Shown: positions 22,894-32,921, counted from the first letter of the stretch. The stretch is DNA of 64,000 nt from Parelaphostrongylus tenuis (GCA_019055375.1 JAHQIW010004635.1:124001-188000); one strand, 5' to 3'. A program made the numbers and translations. The notes: a model not told the origin generated them from the sequence alone.

Positions 22894-23747
22894 CTAGATC
22901 GCCACGGTCATTAGCAGCTTTGCGTTTTTTGCTCAGCAAGATGGGCGCCATTGGGTCCCTTCTTATGAATAATCTCTTTCAACAGCTTATTCATTTGTTC
23001 GCCGTCTACCATCCGTGCTACTGGTTCGGCTACCACACGTGCTTTCAGTTGTTGTTCACGCTTAAATTATTTTTAGGGTAAAATCTTTTTGAATCCTGCA
23101 TTTCCTGTGCATTCTAGCAATGTTTGTGATGTTATAAATACACATCTGAAGGTACTGAATGATATGCAAAACATGCGATTTCGGGCGAGAGTTGAACCCG
23201 CGTTTCACCCATGACGGAGGCAATAAAAACGCGGATTCCACTTCCTACTGATGTCGAATATTTTGCATAGCTCTCATATTTTGGATACTCAAATAAATCT
23301 TTAGGCTTAGTCCATTGAGCCTTTAACAATAAACTTAAACAAGCAGCCAACCATCTCAATTTGAGCCATGCCTTTATTCCAAAGATGATGCTTTTCTTGT
23401 AGTTTAGCTTGCTTCTTGACTTCCCGTTCCTTTCTCTCTTTGTCTTTTAGTTTATCCTTCCATATAGAAACAAAAAGAATTCAAGTGCATTGGTAGAGCA
23501 CAATCTAGTTGTACGACAAGGAAGTGATTGTATGAAACATTTACCTTTTTGCACTGTTCTTGCCTCAAAGTGCTGGCTGCATCTCCTCCACTTACAGAGA
23601 CGTCCAGTTTTTCGAACATCCTAAATAAAAATGCAAAAATGAAAAAGAGATGATATTACGTTGAGTGAATGTCGCTTACCCTATCTTCCTTTCTTATGGA
23701 AATTTTTTAGATTCCATTTCGAGGTCATCAGCACACTGGAGTTCAGC
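22894..23747 (-). pseudogene. bud13: BUD13-like gene remnant (RES splicing complex), intron-bearing and frameshifted
   Basis: Minus-strand exons: about 23747-23682 (ELQCADDLEMESKKFP, then a stop in frame), 23620-23545 (MFEKLDVSVSGGDAASTLRQ plus EQCKK), 23456-23352 (DKLKDKERKEREVKKQAKLQ, then EKHHLWNKGMAQIE) and 23060-22894 (REQQLKARVVAEPVARMVDG, then EQMNKLLKEIIHKK, a +1 shift, DPMAPILL). The WNKGxAQ motif, the xxEPxARxxDxExxN segment and DPM are hallmarks of the BUD13 C-terminal domain. BUD13 acts in the nucleus with the spliceosome as part of the RES complex. Splice sites are good (GTAAAT, GTAAGA, TTTATTTAG). The +1 shift in the last exon, the stop near 23690 and no visible following NRF-type exon indicate a decayed partial copy. 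Assembly errors in a live gene remain possible. Confidence 0.7.
23150..23250 (-). repeat. tRNA-derived SINE, family C, inside a BUD13 intron
   Basis: The minus strand reads CGCGGGTTCAACTCTCGCCC (B box) followed by the family tail GTTTTGCATATCATTCA. It lies between the 23352 and 23060 exon edges. Confidence 0.6.
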
Positions 23748-24004
23748 TATCTAGAACAAAATCAAAGAGGTGAATATCATCTTCTCTACACAAGTCTATC
23801 TGTAATTTCCACGTTTCGGGACTGATTGTTCTACCAACCACGTGATGTCTGTACAGTCTCTGTCTATAGCCCAGAAGTCGTTTGTAGTAGATGAAAAGCT
23901 CATAAAGCTCACTGCTGACGCGTTTCTGAGAGATGTGCATTCATTCGTCTTCATCCGGCTCCGTGTTACTAAATGCATATCTGGCCTGCGCAATGATCCA
24001 TGGT

Positions 24005-24182
24005 GGCCTACTGACGTATCATGTCAGTGCCTATAATCCCAGTCAAGTCTGCTAGCAATTCACCGAACCCAGCTGGGATGAGGTTTGGTGGACCTTGAGC
24101 GCGGGATAAAACCATGCACATCAATGAGTCGATCATATACGTCGCCGAGCAACTCTAACCAGTGCGCCATACGCGCTCTTAT
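24005..24182 (-). repeat. tRNA-derived SINE, family A
   Basis: The minus strand reads GCGCACTGGTTAGAGTTGCTC (A box) and GGTTTTATCCCGCGCTCAAG (B-box region), followed by the shared body down to GACATGATACGTCAGTAGGC. Confidence 0.65.
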
Positions 24183-24519
24183 TATAGATTACTGCACATA
24201 AAATACAAAAAGTTGGCTGGAATGTATACAAGTCAGGGCATTATGGCGCGTATGGTGGCTATAAATCTTTTGCGGGTAATCTATTTTAACAAACAGTATT
24301 TTCCTGCTACGTTTTTGGCACTATAACAATCAATCGATAGCTATCGAGCATATGCTATAGCGCCTGTCCTCTATGGAAAGGTGTACTCTAAGCTTGGAAA
24401 TTTCGAAAAATCCCTTCTTTAGGCAGATTAAAATGGATGGAAGGTTAAGGCTCACGGCGTTGATTAATCCTTTAGTTATACGTCATGCACTCGATTTCAT
24501 CAAGTGCCGTTTGAGGTGA

Positions 24520-24720
24520 ATGGATGCAAATCTAGCCTTTACAATAACTTGAATTGGTGGCCTACCAATGTACAATGTTAGTGATGCTATTCGCTTAGAG
24601 AAGTCTGATAGCAACGTGCCGATTGCGGAAAGATGGAAGGATGATAAACTTTGGACGTCGGATCGAACAAATGACGACATCTGTATCACAGAGCACCTCG
24701 AAGCGCTGTGCTACACGCGA
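24520..24720 (-). repeat. tRNA-derived SINE, family A (older copy)
   Basis: Diverged copy of the same element as at 24005-24182. The minus strand has GTAGCACAGCGCTTCGAGG, GTTCGATCCGACG and the TTGTACATTGGTAGGCCACC end. The remaining sequence up to 25160 holds nothing I can identify. Confidence 0.55.
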
Positions 24721-25285
24721 GTCGTTTATAGATACATGTGAAGTGACATCGTGTCTACTACGCATGTCCTCAAAATGATGTCTCTTCTCTTATATTGTAG
24801 CTTTCAGGATCTCTCAAGTTCTTTGATTATTGAGAAATTCGTCGTCTGTTATTGTAAAACCAGCCGGTCTGTGATGACATGATACTAGGCGTCATCCTCT
24901 AAGTGCCAATTGCGTAGATATCTTAAATCGTCCTATTAAGATTGGAAGCCTCGGATTTCTTCAATTCCTTGGCTTTCTTATTACGCAGATCGATTACTCT
25001 AAAGTCTTTCGTTCAGACTCCGACTTCGCATTAATCTTGATCGAGTCGTACTGCTGGCTGCCAGTACTAGGAGCATCTACGACTTCTGTGTATCATTTTG
25101 CATGGATTTTTCTGTAACTGTCTCCTATCCTTAGTTTGAATTTCGAAACATTTCTGATTAATTCAAAATATAACTGGATAGACCAAAACTAATCCATTTA
25201 ATCGACTGTTTCTAAAGCCTCGTAATAAACATTCAAAATATTTCCAAAAAAAAGAATGTTTTAGCCTAAACGAGGTTGGTACGCA

Positions 25286-25333
25286 GGGCCATACGCCGGT
25301 GTTTCGGAGGTTCGTCCACCTCGTCAGTGACCC
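25286..25333 (-). ncRNA. Hammerhead-type ribozyme, family H2
   Basis: On the minus strand: stem I GGGUCA, core CUGACGA, stem II GGUGG-ACGAA-CCUCC (one U-U mismatch), GAA, stem III segment ACACCGGCGU, A as the cleavable base, then UGGCCC. GGGUCA pairs with UGGCCC over all six positions (one G-U). All invariant core bases of the hammerhead family are present. Stem III is too short to be stable alone, but the segment is largely self-complementary, so a dimeric ribozyme is plausible. Predicted cleavage is between the bases at 25292 and 25291. Confidence 0.65.
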
Positions 25334-25621
25334 CCGCCCCACATTAAGCCCTGCATTGTAGCAAGGAGGGAGGCGTATGTGGTATGTGGTGATGGCATAG
25401 TGTACAATGCACTGGTCCATCACCATCAGTCGATGGTTTCGGCTGATAGACGAAATGTTTATTACGAGGTTTCAGAAACAGTCGATTTAATGGATTAGTT
25501 TTGGTCTACCAGCCGAAACCATCGACTGATGGTGATGGACCAGTGCATTGTACACTATGCCATCACCACATACCACATACGCCTCCCTCCTTGCTACAAT
25601 GCAGGGCTTAATGTGAGGCGG

Positions 25622-25669
25622 GGGTCACTGACGAGGAGGACGAACCTCCGAAACACCGCCGTATGGCCC
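25622..25669 (+). ncRNA. Hammerhead-type ribozyme, family H2
   Basis: Plus-strand mirror of the motif at 25286-25333: GGGUCA (25622-25627), CUGACGA (25628-25634), stem II GGAGG-ACGAA-CCUCC with five perfect pairs, GAA (25650-25652), ACACCGCCGU, A (25663), UGGCCC (25664-25669). The stem II change U to A, relative to the minus copy, restores pairing. Predicted cleavage is after 25663. Confidence 0.7.
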
Positions 25670-25749
25670 TGCGTACCAACCTCGTTTAAGCTAAAACATT
25701 CATTTTTTTGGAATTATTTTAGATATAACTGGATAGTCGTGTGCCTTCT

Positions 25750-26410
25750 TTTGATCTGACGTTTTGATGTTTTCTAAGAAGGTTCAATCCTAGCACAACC
25801 TTTCGTCTCCTGTGTGCAATAGGATTAAGTCCCCACCTTTTTCATGTAGCTGTGGAATTTGCATACCGTTCATTGTTGAAATAAAAATGTCATTGAATTA
25901 TATCGAACATTATTTGCAGATTGTTCCATAATTCTTTGTCAGGAAAGGGCATTGACGGAAAGTGATGCCGTCCTGAACGTCCAACTGCTCATCCTAGAAA
26001 TATCGTTTTGGCTACGAGTACGGAGTACAGTCTGGGTTTTTGAAACGTCTTAAATGATTTGAAATGCTCACAGTTTGGAAGCTATGCATTGTTCTCAAAT
26101 CTTCTCAGGAAAGTTAAGTCCAGAATTCAGCCAAAGATGCATTATCAAATGGGAAAGAGAATAATCACAAAGCCCCTCTTGATTCCAGAGTTCGCGAGTG
26201 ATAAATACGTGAGATGAAAAGCGCAGCAAATAGCTGAGGATTGATGTGAATTGGGCGATTCGAATTAGGAACCTACATATAGCTATCGGTGTTGGCTTTT
26301 CAATAGCTTACAATATGTTTCCGATTACCGATCTATTTGAAGAGAGTTGAGAACTTCACACATGTAGAGATTCTGTGACAATTTCCATGCCGACTATCAC
26401 CTAACATTTA
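25750..26410. other. No gene identified
   Basis: AT-rich sequence with no convincing exon or known element. Confidence 0.4.
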
Positions 26411-26412
26411 AG

Positions 26413-26908
26413 GATAATAAATGTTTTGATCATTGTTGACTCTCTCCGATAGTATTGTGTGTGTCAATGTCAATACGTGTGTGACAAGTGTCAATGCGTA
26501 GCTTGTACAATTCTCCGAGACCATACCTCTGCTATCGACCGCTCTTTTACAGACCCGCTCAAAATAATTTAATCTGATAAGGATATTACTTGTATTATAT
26601 TTGTAAAAGAGCGGTTGATAGCAGAGGTATGGTTCATTCTAAAAGCCGCAAGCTCGACTGCCGGTCACCACAAAGTCAGGTAATACCATCATCCTACTTT
26701 GGGTGCTTAGTTTTTACTCGGCGCCGATTCCTTTAGAGGATTATTTTACCTCAAGGGATCGACGTAACCGAGGGAGGGTGCTACTGATGAGTCCCAATGG
26801 GACGAAATAGGCACCTATATAGCACTAGAGACCTATCAGCTCAAAACATGTAATATCCTTATCAGATAATAAATGTTTTGATCATTGTTGACTCTCTCCG
26901 ATAGTATT
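26413..26908 (+). repeat. Retrozyme-like element (family H3): 44-bp direct repeats around a hammerhead
   Basis: A 44-bp sequence ending CTCTCCGATAGTATT is identical at 26413-26456 and 26865-26908, 452 bp apart. Between them lie a 32-bp inverted repeat (26520-26551 with 26602-26633, one mismatch), a 17-bp perfect inverted repeat (26572-26590 region with 26850-26866) and a hammerhead ribozyme at 26776-26826. No protein is encoded. Direct terminal repeats plus a hammerhead in a non-coding unit of a few hundred bp resemble retrozymes and the non-coding ends of Penelope-like elements. Confidence 0.65.
26776..26826 (+). ncRNA. Hammerhead-type ribozyme, family H3
   Basis: GUGCUA (26778-26783) pairs perfectly with UAGCAC (26820-26825), extendable by one G-U pair. 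Between them: CUGAUGA (26784-26790), stem II GUCCC-AAU-GGGAC (26791-26803, five perfect pairs), GAA (26804-26806), stem III AUAG-GCAC-CUAU (26807-26818), and A at 26819 as the cleavable base. Every invariant hammerhead core position is present and G10.1-C11.1 is canonical. It is a type I arrangement with open stem I. Predicted cleavage is between 26819 and 26820. This is the best single ribozyme in the window. Confidence 0.85.
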
Positions 26909-27109
26909 CGACTTTAGTGGTGATTGAACCATCTTTCGTGGCGAAAAAAAATTTGCATTTCTGACAGCATATTCTAAGACTTTTGTGAGCTCTCTTATGG
27001 CACTTACACAGTGCTAGACACGTGTTACGACCTTTCAGCTTCATCACTAGCACGGTACATTCACGTTAGTCACCCTCTTTCAGAAAACATGGACTCAAAA
27101 CAGACCTCA

Positions 27110-27372
27110 TACTAGGTTGAAAAGAAAGTTTCAATCGTTTGATGAAACTTTCAAAATTTATGCATGTATTCAGACAAAAAACAACAACAACTATTCTTCA
27201 AAATTGCCATCATTATCCACCACTTTTTGCCATCGGTCCGCCAGGTTTCGATCTGAAAGAAGTACCACTCCTTCGGATTTGAATCAAGAACTCTTGACAT
27301 GCTGCTTCAACCTCATCGAAAGATACAAATCGGCGACAAGGTGGAGCAACGTCCGTACTACAAGGTGGATGC
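27110..27372 (-). pseudogene. mariner transposase C-terminal fragment
   Basis: Broken minus-strand frames end in LADRWQKVVDNDGNFEE and a stop, matching the conserved mariner C-terminus (xRWQKCxxxxGxYFE). Upstream pieces (VADLYLSMRLKQHVKSS) are frame-shifted remains of the preceding helix. Neither catalytic Asp is retained. Confidence 0.65.
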
Positions 27373-27404
27373 GGTAGAATCTCAACTCCGTTCAGCTTAG
27401 CTCA

Positions 27405-27575
27405 GTGCGAATGTTATACGAACAAATTTATAATCGGCATTATATTATCAGAATAAATATTTTTCGGATTTTCAAGCCAAAACCAACCAGTGAAGTCGTC
27501 AGATTCTGAATGATAACAAACCATGAGGAAAGCCTATTCAATGTTTCTGCAAAAGAAGATTGTTTGAAAGCGGAT
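27405..27575. repeat. Dispersed repeat, also at 7525-7692
   Basis: Direct, diverged copy of the 7525-7692 block, from GCGAATGTTATACGAACAAA to GAAGATTGTTTGAAAGCGG. Confidence 0.6.
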
Positions 27576-27936
27576 ATGAATAAGAATTTCAATATGATCA
27601 GGATGTAATACATAACTTCGATATAGGACATCATTGAGACTGCACTTTCCCTTTATTTTATCGGAACAAACTCGTCCAATTTTATAAGTAGAGTCGCTCT
27701 TTTTGAAGACTGTGTAATTAGATAGATAATGGTGCTGTTTGCCACGCAGCGGTGATGCACGCTCTATTGTTCTTTGCTTCAAGTAAATCGTCATTCAAAG
27801 CGATAAAATTCCATGAGATAAGGTTTGCTACTGAGTGATTTGTGAATGGCGCAAATACGACAAAACGCAATTTCTATATTACAGTGTAAGGTGGCGACAT
27901 TACATCTGAAAGATGGTTGAACTACCTACCTTTTGC

Positions 27937-28281
27937 TTAGTCTGCCGTAGGAGATTGTGCTATAAAAAGTCTGAAGCACTCATCGTCATCATCGCTGGTC
28001 GGATTATCCATAATTTTAACAGCTTCCAGCTTCCAGAACATGCTTACTAAAGTAGATAATGGGTCATGGTGAGCTGGATCGGAAAGACTTCCACTTATGA
28101 CAGCCATGACGGTCAACTCCTTGATATGTGGTGTATGGCCGGTAATTATATCTCCAATGAAGGCATGAAGAAAGCAATTAGCGTTCGGAAGTTGGTTGTA
28201 ATAGAAATTATCAGCTAGGACATTATCCGAAAATAATCGATGCCAATGAGAAGGGTTGATTTGCCAGTAGTCGATAGTCAT
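27937..28281 (-). CDS. Candidate coding frame, 114 codons, unrecognised
   Basis: The minus strand is open for 114 codons with SHWHRLFSDNVLADNF, TPHIKELTVMAVISGSLS and LVSMFWKLEAVKIMDN. The alternating leucines and PHIKELxxxA-like spacing are reminiscent of leucine-rich or F-box-associated regions, but that is only an impression. No clear splice sites flank it. Confidence 0.25.
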   Translation of the reverse strand: MTIDYWQINPSHWHRLFSDNVLADNFYYNQLPNANCFLHAFIGDIITGHTPHIKELTVMAVISGSLSDPAHHDPLSTLVSMFWKLEAVKIMDNPTSDDDDECFRLFIAQSPTAD

Positions 28282-28284
28282 GAT

Positions 28285-29325
28285 TCATAACAGAGTACAT
28301 TTGTGACTGTGATGATGGACGAGTTAACTTTGGGACATCAAAAAAACATTAGAATTCCCTAAGAGAAGCAGAGCGGAAGCAGCGCCTTAATGCACTACGA
28401 AAACGACTGCCGCTGGCTATGATCAGCCTTGAATCCTCCATAAACACGGTACAAGTCGTACAGAACTAATATATCAGTCAAGATACTCCGTACTCTCTTT
28501 CCTATCAAAGTGCGCACTTGCTATTTTTTAGCTGTGGACATTCTTTCTGATCGATTGTGCGCTCGCGATCCTTTGTGCTCATACGTTTTTTATCGGCCAT
28601 ACGGCTTGTGATTTTCAGTTAATGTATATCGTTTCACTAGACAAAACCTTTGTCATCGGTTCCTATAAGAGTCTTGACTCTAATACTCTCCTTCAAAATC
28701 ACGCCCACAGCTGTGCCATTCACCTAGAGTCCAACATCTAGGCGACTTTCCATTCTATAGATTTTGAGTTCGGGGTATCATTCACTTAGGCTCACATCTA
28801 TTTCACCATCATGTACCGTAATCGTCGCGTTATACGTCGCTACTGCTTTTTACTTTGGTATTGTGTTAATTGCATATTATAGGTTGTTCGCTGCGACAGT
28901 GATATTATTCGTTAAACTGATCAATGTTGTTCGTTAGTGATATGAATATAACATCATTCACGAGGCTTGTTCCAGCTCATAAAGATCCGCATGACAGGAC
29001 AATCAGTACAATAGCTCAGCCAAACATCACAGAAGGCCATTCATTCGCAAGCATCACCAAAGCCTAGTTATTCTGATAGAATTGCCAAGAAAGCTAGATC
29101 ATTACTGTGCATTCTCCACTGATGCCATCCCAATCTTCCACATCATGCGGTCGTTGAAAATAATTACGATGCATTAGCGTCCAGAAACGAAGCACCATCA
29201 TCAAACGAGGCACTTTATCAAAGATCAACATTCTCGCCACAATGCGAATTCCCACTACTCTTCCTCGGAAACCATCAATAACAGAAGACGTCAACAGAGT
29301 AACTTGACTCCTATGGACGCGTGAT
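28285..29325. other. No gene identified; possibly further BEL/Pao decay
   Basis: I cannot recognise coding motifs here. It lies just upstream of the BEL/Pao pol fragment, so degraded pol sequence is possible. Confidence 0.3.
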
Positions 29326-29329
29326 TACT

Positions 29330-30115
29330 TCAGATAACTCGAACCAAACAATATAGCCGTTTATGGATTCGCACAAGCCACCTTAGGCTCAAAGTGCTCA
29401 CTATTTCTCCTAGCGAGAACAATTAAGTACCATCTTAAGAGCTGCAAAAACTCCGAAAATAGTTAGAACTCTAGGATAAAATGCATTCGAGAATAGCATC
29501 ATCCTCACAGCCGCATCAAGGCAAGGAGAACTAGTGATATACAAGGAGTCCAAAGAAATATCCAGCGATATGAGCATGGATTTGTGAGAGTTTCTACCAA
29601 TCAAGCAGGAACTTATGAAGTAAATACCTACAGAGGATGTGTCTCCAAACATAGAACAAAAGGTTCTTGACATAACATGGCATTCTCGCAAGGATAAACT
29701 CGTGCTATCTTGCAGATACCCAGACACACACAATTTAACAAAGCGCTCAGTAGCCGAACAGGTTGCAGCCATTTACGACTCAGGTGGGACAGCTGACACC
29801 ATTGGCTCACGAGAGCAATGATATCTCAAAAACACATAGAACCTCAGCTATAAATAGAATTGCCCATTGTAAAACGAACACATTTATGAATGGAAAGGGG
29901 CAGCCGACGACCTCAACGGTTTCGCAGCCCACATGCTGCTAGGAGTCACCCAACTTGGGACCTCCAGCAAACTGATTCTTTTTGTGGACGCCAGCAAACG
30001 GTGCATGGCAGCTTGCGCCTATCCCGTGACAAGCAACGATTATCGACAAGTCGATGATATAATACTAATATATAAAAGGATATGCCGACGAAATAGAATG
30101 TTGAATTGGCTGGAT
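29330..30115 (+). pseudogene. BEL/Pao retrotransposon pol fragment (RT to RNase H)
   Basis: Plus-strand pieces in shifting frames: NIAVYGFAQATLGSKCSLFLL followed by a basic segment (RT palm area), VSPNIEQKVLDITWHS, KDKLVLSCRYPDTHNLTKRS, VAEQVAAIYDSGG (the conserved connector of BEL/Pao pol) and KLILFVDASKRCMAACAYP (RNase H-like domain, DASK motif). The RT catalytic YVDD box is not recognisable. The copy is dead. Confidence 0.8.
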
Positions 30116-30535
30116 CGTAACAAGTCTCAGCAGACTGACCGTATCTTATCAAAGGTATGTCAAGCGCAATTGGTTTACCAAGCCACGCTAGATCACGCCT
30201 AACCGACGTCCCATATCAAACCACAAGCAGTGTACATCACGGTCATTTAGAGCTCAAAAAGGAGACTGATAACAGCGGAAGAAATCGTCATCAGCCTTCT
30301 TCTTCTCTCTACTTGATCGTGATATATTTTGTTTTCACGTTTTAATGTTTGGTAACTAGCTTAATGTATGACAGCGTAACCCTAACAACATATCGTTATT
30401 CTTGTATTATTTTTCTTGTATATAGTTTGATTGTTGTCCTTTTCTCCTTCTTCTATAATTTGATATATTAGCCTGTATATAATTCAGTGTTATCCTTTGT
30501 TCGTGAAAGGTAGTAGAACGTGGTGAAATTTTGTC

Positions 30536-31296
30536 TCATTTCTCTAATAACTGTAGAATAAGTTCTTCTGGGTTGCCGTACTTAGATAAAAGTAGATCAA
30601 TGGTTTTCCGGTAGTTTCTTCCATTGATTTGAAATTCCTTTATTGCCTGTAAAGGCTCCCCTTTCAGAGAACTAATAAGGTAGTTGAATTTCTGTGAGTC
30701 ACTGACCTTTTGTGAATGCACGTTAGTGTTGAAAAGTTCCCAAAAGTTGTACCATTCCCGTATATCCCCGTTTAAAGTGGAGATGGGTATCGTGGGCAGT
30801 TCCATTTGTTTGACGATTGTAGTGTCTTCTGTGTCGTCTTTTACATTTGTTAGGATGGTGGTATTTGGGCAATCGATATGTGTTTTGAAGCCTTTCAATC
30901 GAGCTTTAAGAATACTGGCGCACTGGAAAGCATCGGTTACAGCATGTTCCGGTTGTTCTACTACTTGTTCAAATTTTTTTGAATGTTTAATAGATTTGGG
31001 CTGTGCTCCACTTTACTGGCCAAATCTTGCATTTCTTGTTCTACTTTCGTTCTTGTGTTCTCAAGAACACTTAGAGCTTTTCGAGATGTTGTAGACTTTC
31101 TTGTACTGAGCTGAACTTGTTTGTCATTCGTTGTTTCTATACATAGTTGCTCTATTCGACTTTCTTTGTATATTGTTAACGTCGTTTCGTGTTGAGTGGC
31201 GTATCCTGAGAGCACGCGTATCTGCCTGGTTGGAAGCAGTGTTTGAAGCATGATGAAAAAACTTTGAAAGAGATTTGAACGTACCTGCTTTCCCAA
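30536..31296 (-). pseudogene. BEL/Pao retrotransposon gag (capsid region, DUF1759-like)
   Basis: The minus strand encodes an N-terminal coiled-coil-like segment (31296-30961, with RKALSVLENTRTKVEQEMQD), one stop, then 120 codons (30898-30536) with LPTIPISTLNGDIREWYNFW, ELFNTNVHSQKVSDSQKFN and YLISSLKGEPLQAI. The latter is characteristic of the BEL/Pao gag core. It is preserved much better than the 3.9-5.3 kb copy. It lies in opposite orientation to the pol fragment at 29.3-30.1 kb, so the two are not one intact element. Confidence 0.8.
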
Positions 31297-31299
31297 GTG

Positions 31300-32040
31300 A
31301 GGTTTTGCTATAATAAGGTGGATAGTGAATGATTGTTAGTGGTCAAGTGCCACAAGAGTAACGATTGCTATATAGTAGCAGAATAGAATGGGAGTTATCG
31401 TGCACGTAGGTACGATAAATGTCCGACGCAAATTAGATCTTGCTGCTGATTTGCAACAGTATATATGAGAGAATATCAGCTCTAAATGTACGTTGAAGTG
31501 CAAGTTAGCGGTAGAAATTGGAAACTTAGTGGTGTCGTGAAATATGACTTGCGACCCTTTTCAATTATAAATCAGCCAGATACACCATATAAGTAAGAAA
31601 TTGAAGAAATATGTAATTAGTGTTATCTTGTGATGTGTAGGCTGTAGTGCCTTATTAACTTGAACACCACTCGAAATCTGCCACGCGGGTTCTAACCTGA
31701 TCTCTCATTTACTGAAAGGTATGATGGCGTTAGAAGTAGGCATGATGTCATTGGGGCTAGAGATTTTCCAAAATGGACTGCTTGAAATTTAGACCGTGAG
31801 ATTTTTAACATGGATTGGAGTCCTCAATGTTTGACTGGTCTCGGAGGATTGTACAAGCTACGCATTGACACTAAAGGAGGGACATCAACCATCCCTACTA
31901 GTGATACAGTGCTAATAATCAGCGATCACCGACACGTAGATGCACGACCACTTAAGGGGAAAAAAAACAACACCACATCAGCAGCAGGAAAACTTCGACG
32001 GCGAGATAAGTTCACGTTTATTACATATGAATTTCGTTTC
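31300..32040. other. No gene identified; possible leader/LTR of the BEL/Pao gag copy
   Basis: The position upstream of gag on the minus strand would fit an LTR, but I could not define its ends. Confidence 0.3.
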
Positions 32041-32044
32041 GTAC

Positions 32045-32715
32045 CTCAGCGTACTTCAAGATAATGATTATTATTATTTGAGCCAACATGTCATGTGGTC
32101 TGGTAAGGGCTCTGTACAGCCCGATAAACGTCTTTCGATCTTACACTCTCGTCAGTCGGGCAAAACCCGTCATCTTTCAGTCTTTGTGATGTACGCTCGA
32201 TTGCTCTTTGGCTGGTAATTTAACATTGTGGGATCAGTGATATTTTCACTTGACATACGCCGTTAACCGTTCGTCTTCGATGTCTCTCTGTAGGGAAAGC
32301 ACTCTCTTGAGAGGATTGGCTCATAAAACGATGGAAAGACGACGGGTTCTGCCTGACTGACGAGACTGTGAAGTCGAAATTGGCCACATGACATGTTGGC
32401 TCAAATAATAATGAAAAGATCTATTGAAATTTGAACGTGGTCTTAAGGAAACACTCGAAATGAAGGTATAATATGATGAAAATACCAGCCAAAGAGCAGC
32501 TGAACGCACAGCACTGTGAGTTCCGTGATGTTTTCACTTGACATGCAATGTAAGTTGTTCGTCTTCGATACCACTCTGTAGGAAAAGCAGGTTCCCGAGA
32601 CGATTGGCTCATAAAAAGATTGAAAGAGGACGGGTTCTGCCCGACTGACGAGACTGTGAAGTCGAAATTGGCCACATGACATGTTGGCTCAAATACTAAT
32701 AAAGGATCTATTGTC
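32045..32715. repeat. Cluster of three hammerhead family H1 units (one reverse, two forward)
   Basis: One unit reads outward on the minus strand (32045-32215). Two direct copies of about 180 bp follow on the plus strand (32220-32400 and 32515-32715). All share CATGACATGTTGGCTCAAAT(A) ends with TAATA runs. The minus unit contains an intact hammerhead. The two plus units keep CUGACGA, a perfect stem II hairpin (GACU-GUGA-AGUC) and GAAA, but have lost the 3' strand of stem I through a shared deletion. Confidence 0.7.
32119..32161 (-). ncRNA. Hammerhead-type ribozyme, family H1
   Basis: On the minus strand: GCCCGA, CUGACGA, stem II GAGUGUAAGAUC (two pairs plus mismatches), GAA, AGACGUUU, A, UCGGGC. 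GCCCGA and UCGGGC form a perfect 6-bp stem I. AGACGUUU is fully self-complementary allowing G-U, suggesting a shared stem III in a dimer. The weak stem II lowers confidence; the forward copies preserve a perfect stem II in the same place. Predicted cleavage is between the bases at 32125 and 32124. Confidence 0.6.
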
Positions 32716-32921
32716 TTTATTCATTCATTCAGGATTTCAGTAGCGTATTCCATCTTTTATAAAAAAATCACGGACAACTTAGAGAACACACGCGCACGTC
32801 CGACGACCGCCTCATGCGATGGAAGGATCGCTGCGAGTCGGGAGTATGGCAAATTTTCCACTGAACACTGCAGTATTTTCCATTGCATTGCATGAGTAAG
32901 TGATCATATTAATCGTTGCAG

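Larger units (their letters stand above)
25163..25745. repeat. Near-perfect foldback pair of hammerhead family H2
   Basis: Two arms of about 265 bp (25163-25428 and 25510-25745) are almost identical inverted copies. Both encode the same spurious frame and both carry an outward-facing hammerhead. The loop repeats the outer end of the left arm in inverted form (CCAAAACTAATCCATTTAAT near 25183; ATTAAATGGATTAGTTTTGG near 25485). This suggests two whole elements inserted or replicated head to head. High arm identity implies recent origin. Confidence 0.85.

Noticed and set aside
25163..25759. Two identical short proteins encoded on opposite strands
   Set aside because: They are the mirrored arms of one foldback element; the frame is absent or broken in other H2 copies.
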